From Methanobacteriota archaeon (GTDB lineage: Archaea > Thermoplasmatota > Thermoplasmata > RBG-16-68-12): DNA of 5,912 nt. The notes below the pieces were generated by a model that was not told the DNA's origin, made no database searches, and saw only the letters and a program-made list of their open reading frames with translations. This document shows, piece after piece, positions 5,727 through 5,912 of this stretch. Both the position numbers and the translations under genes were made by a program. How positions within the stretch are numbered: position 1 is the first letter of the stretch; each line of letters begins with the position of its first letter. The stretch covers positions 1 through 5,912 of the forward strand of contig VBMM01000089.1 in NCBI GenBank assembly GCA_005878415.1, in the 5' to 3' direction.

Positions 5727-5912
5727 GTGAGCCGCCGCCTGCCCACCTCACCCCTAGTGGGAATCCTGCTCCTGTTGTTCCTGGGCACGAGCCTCACCCC
5801 GTTCCTCTCCGTCCCGGCCGCCGCGTTCGGCGAGCGGCCATTCGAGTGGAACCAGACCATCAACGGCACGAACCATCTCGACGTCTACTCGTCCGAGAGC
5901 GTGGCCCAGTCG
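5727..5912 (+). CDS. Secreted or surface protein, N-terminal part, function unknown
   Basis: Sixty-two residues are readable before the right edge. They begin MSRRLPTSPLVG, then a hydrophobic core rich in Leu (ILLLLFLG, about 13-20) and TSLTPFLSVPAAA. This is a typical Sec signal peptide: a basic n-region, h-region, and an A-x-A type cleavage site near residues 31-33, just before FGERPFEW. The mature part so far contains two adjacent N-glycosylation sequons, NQT at 42-44 and NGT at 46-48, consistent with an exported archaeal glycoprotein. The GTG start at 5727 has GAGGT 6 bases upstream. The gene is divergent from the helicase gene across 156 bases. No domain is recognisable in this short part, so the function is unknown. 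Confidence 0.7.
   Translation, partial: MSRRLPTSPLVGILLLLFLGTSLTPFLSVPAAAFGERPFEWNQTINGTNHLDVYSSESVAQS

Overview
The window is GC-rich DNA (roughly two thirds G+C by eye) that looks archaeal. The helicase is an Lhr-type enzyme of the archaeal layout with a C-terminal Cys4 zinc finger. The rRNA methyltransferase begins with MGK, as archaeal RlmE proteins do. Two genes have AT-rich TATA-like boxes about 26-29 bases before the start codon, which fits leaderless archaeal transcripts. A membrane protein combining a zinc ribbon with TPRs is also a familiar archaeal style. A high-GC euryarchaeal or Thermoplasmatota-like genome is my best guess, but this is inference and no rRNA is present to test it.

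Layout from left to right. (1) Bases 1-691, minus strand: 5' portion of purM (AIR synthetase, purine biosynthesis), cut off by the left edge. (2) Bases 799-1284, plus strand, divergent from purM: an RlmE/FtsJ-type 23S rRNA 2'-O-methyltransferase that stops early, straight after the LVKVFQ motif. A short piece of the missing C-terminus, including the expected catalytic glutamate, lies in another frame at 1274-1321. The gene therefore appears to carry an internal deletion of about 75-80 bases that also shifts the frame. (3) Bases 1318-2457, minus strand, convergent with it: a membrane-anchored protein with an N-terminal zinc ribbon, two transmembrane helices and five TPRs. (4) Bases 2458-2825: a 368-base stretch with no convincing gene but a clear TATATA element. 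(5) Bases 2826-5570, minus strand: a complete 914-residue Lhr-family superfamily 2 helicase. (6) Bases 5571-5726: a divergent promoter region. (7) Bases 5727-5912, plus strand: the N-terminus of a secreted protein with a signal peptide, cut off by the right edge.

The genes do not form an obvious operon. They are mostly single genes in alternating orientation: purine synthesis, rRNA modification, a protein-interaction scaffold, nucleic-acid helicase and an exported protein. I see no mobile element, CRISPR array, tRNA or rRNA. I also see no strong candidate for a new multi-gene system. The observations most worth checking are the broken RlmE gene and the unexplained promoter and intergenic region at 2458-2825.
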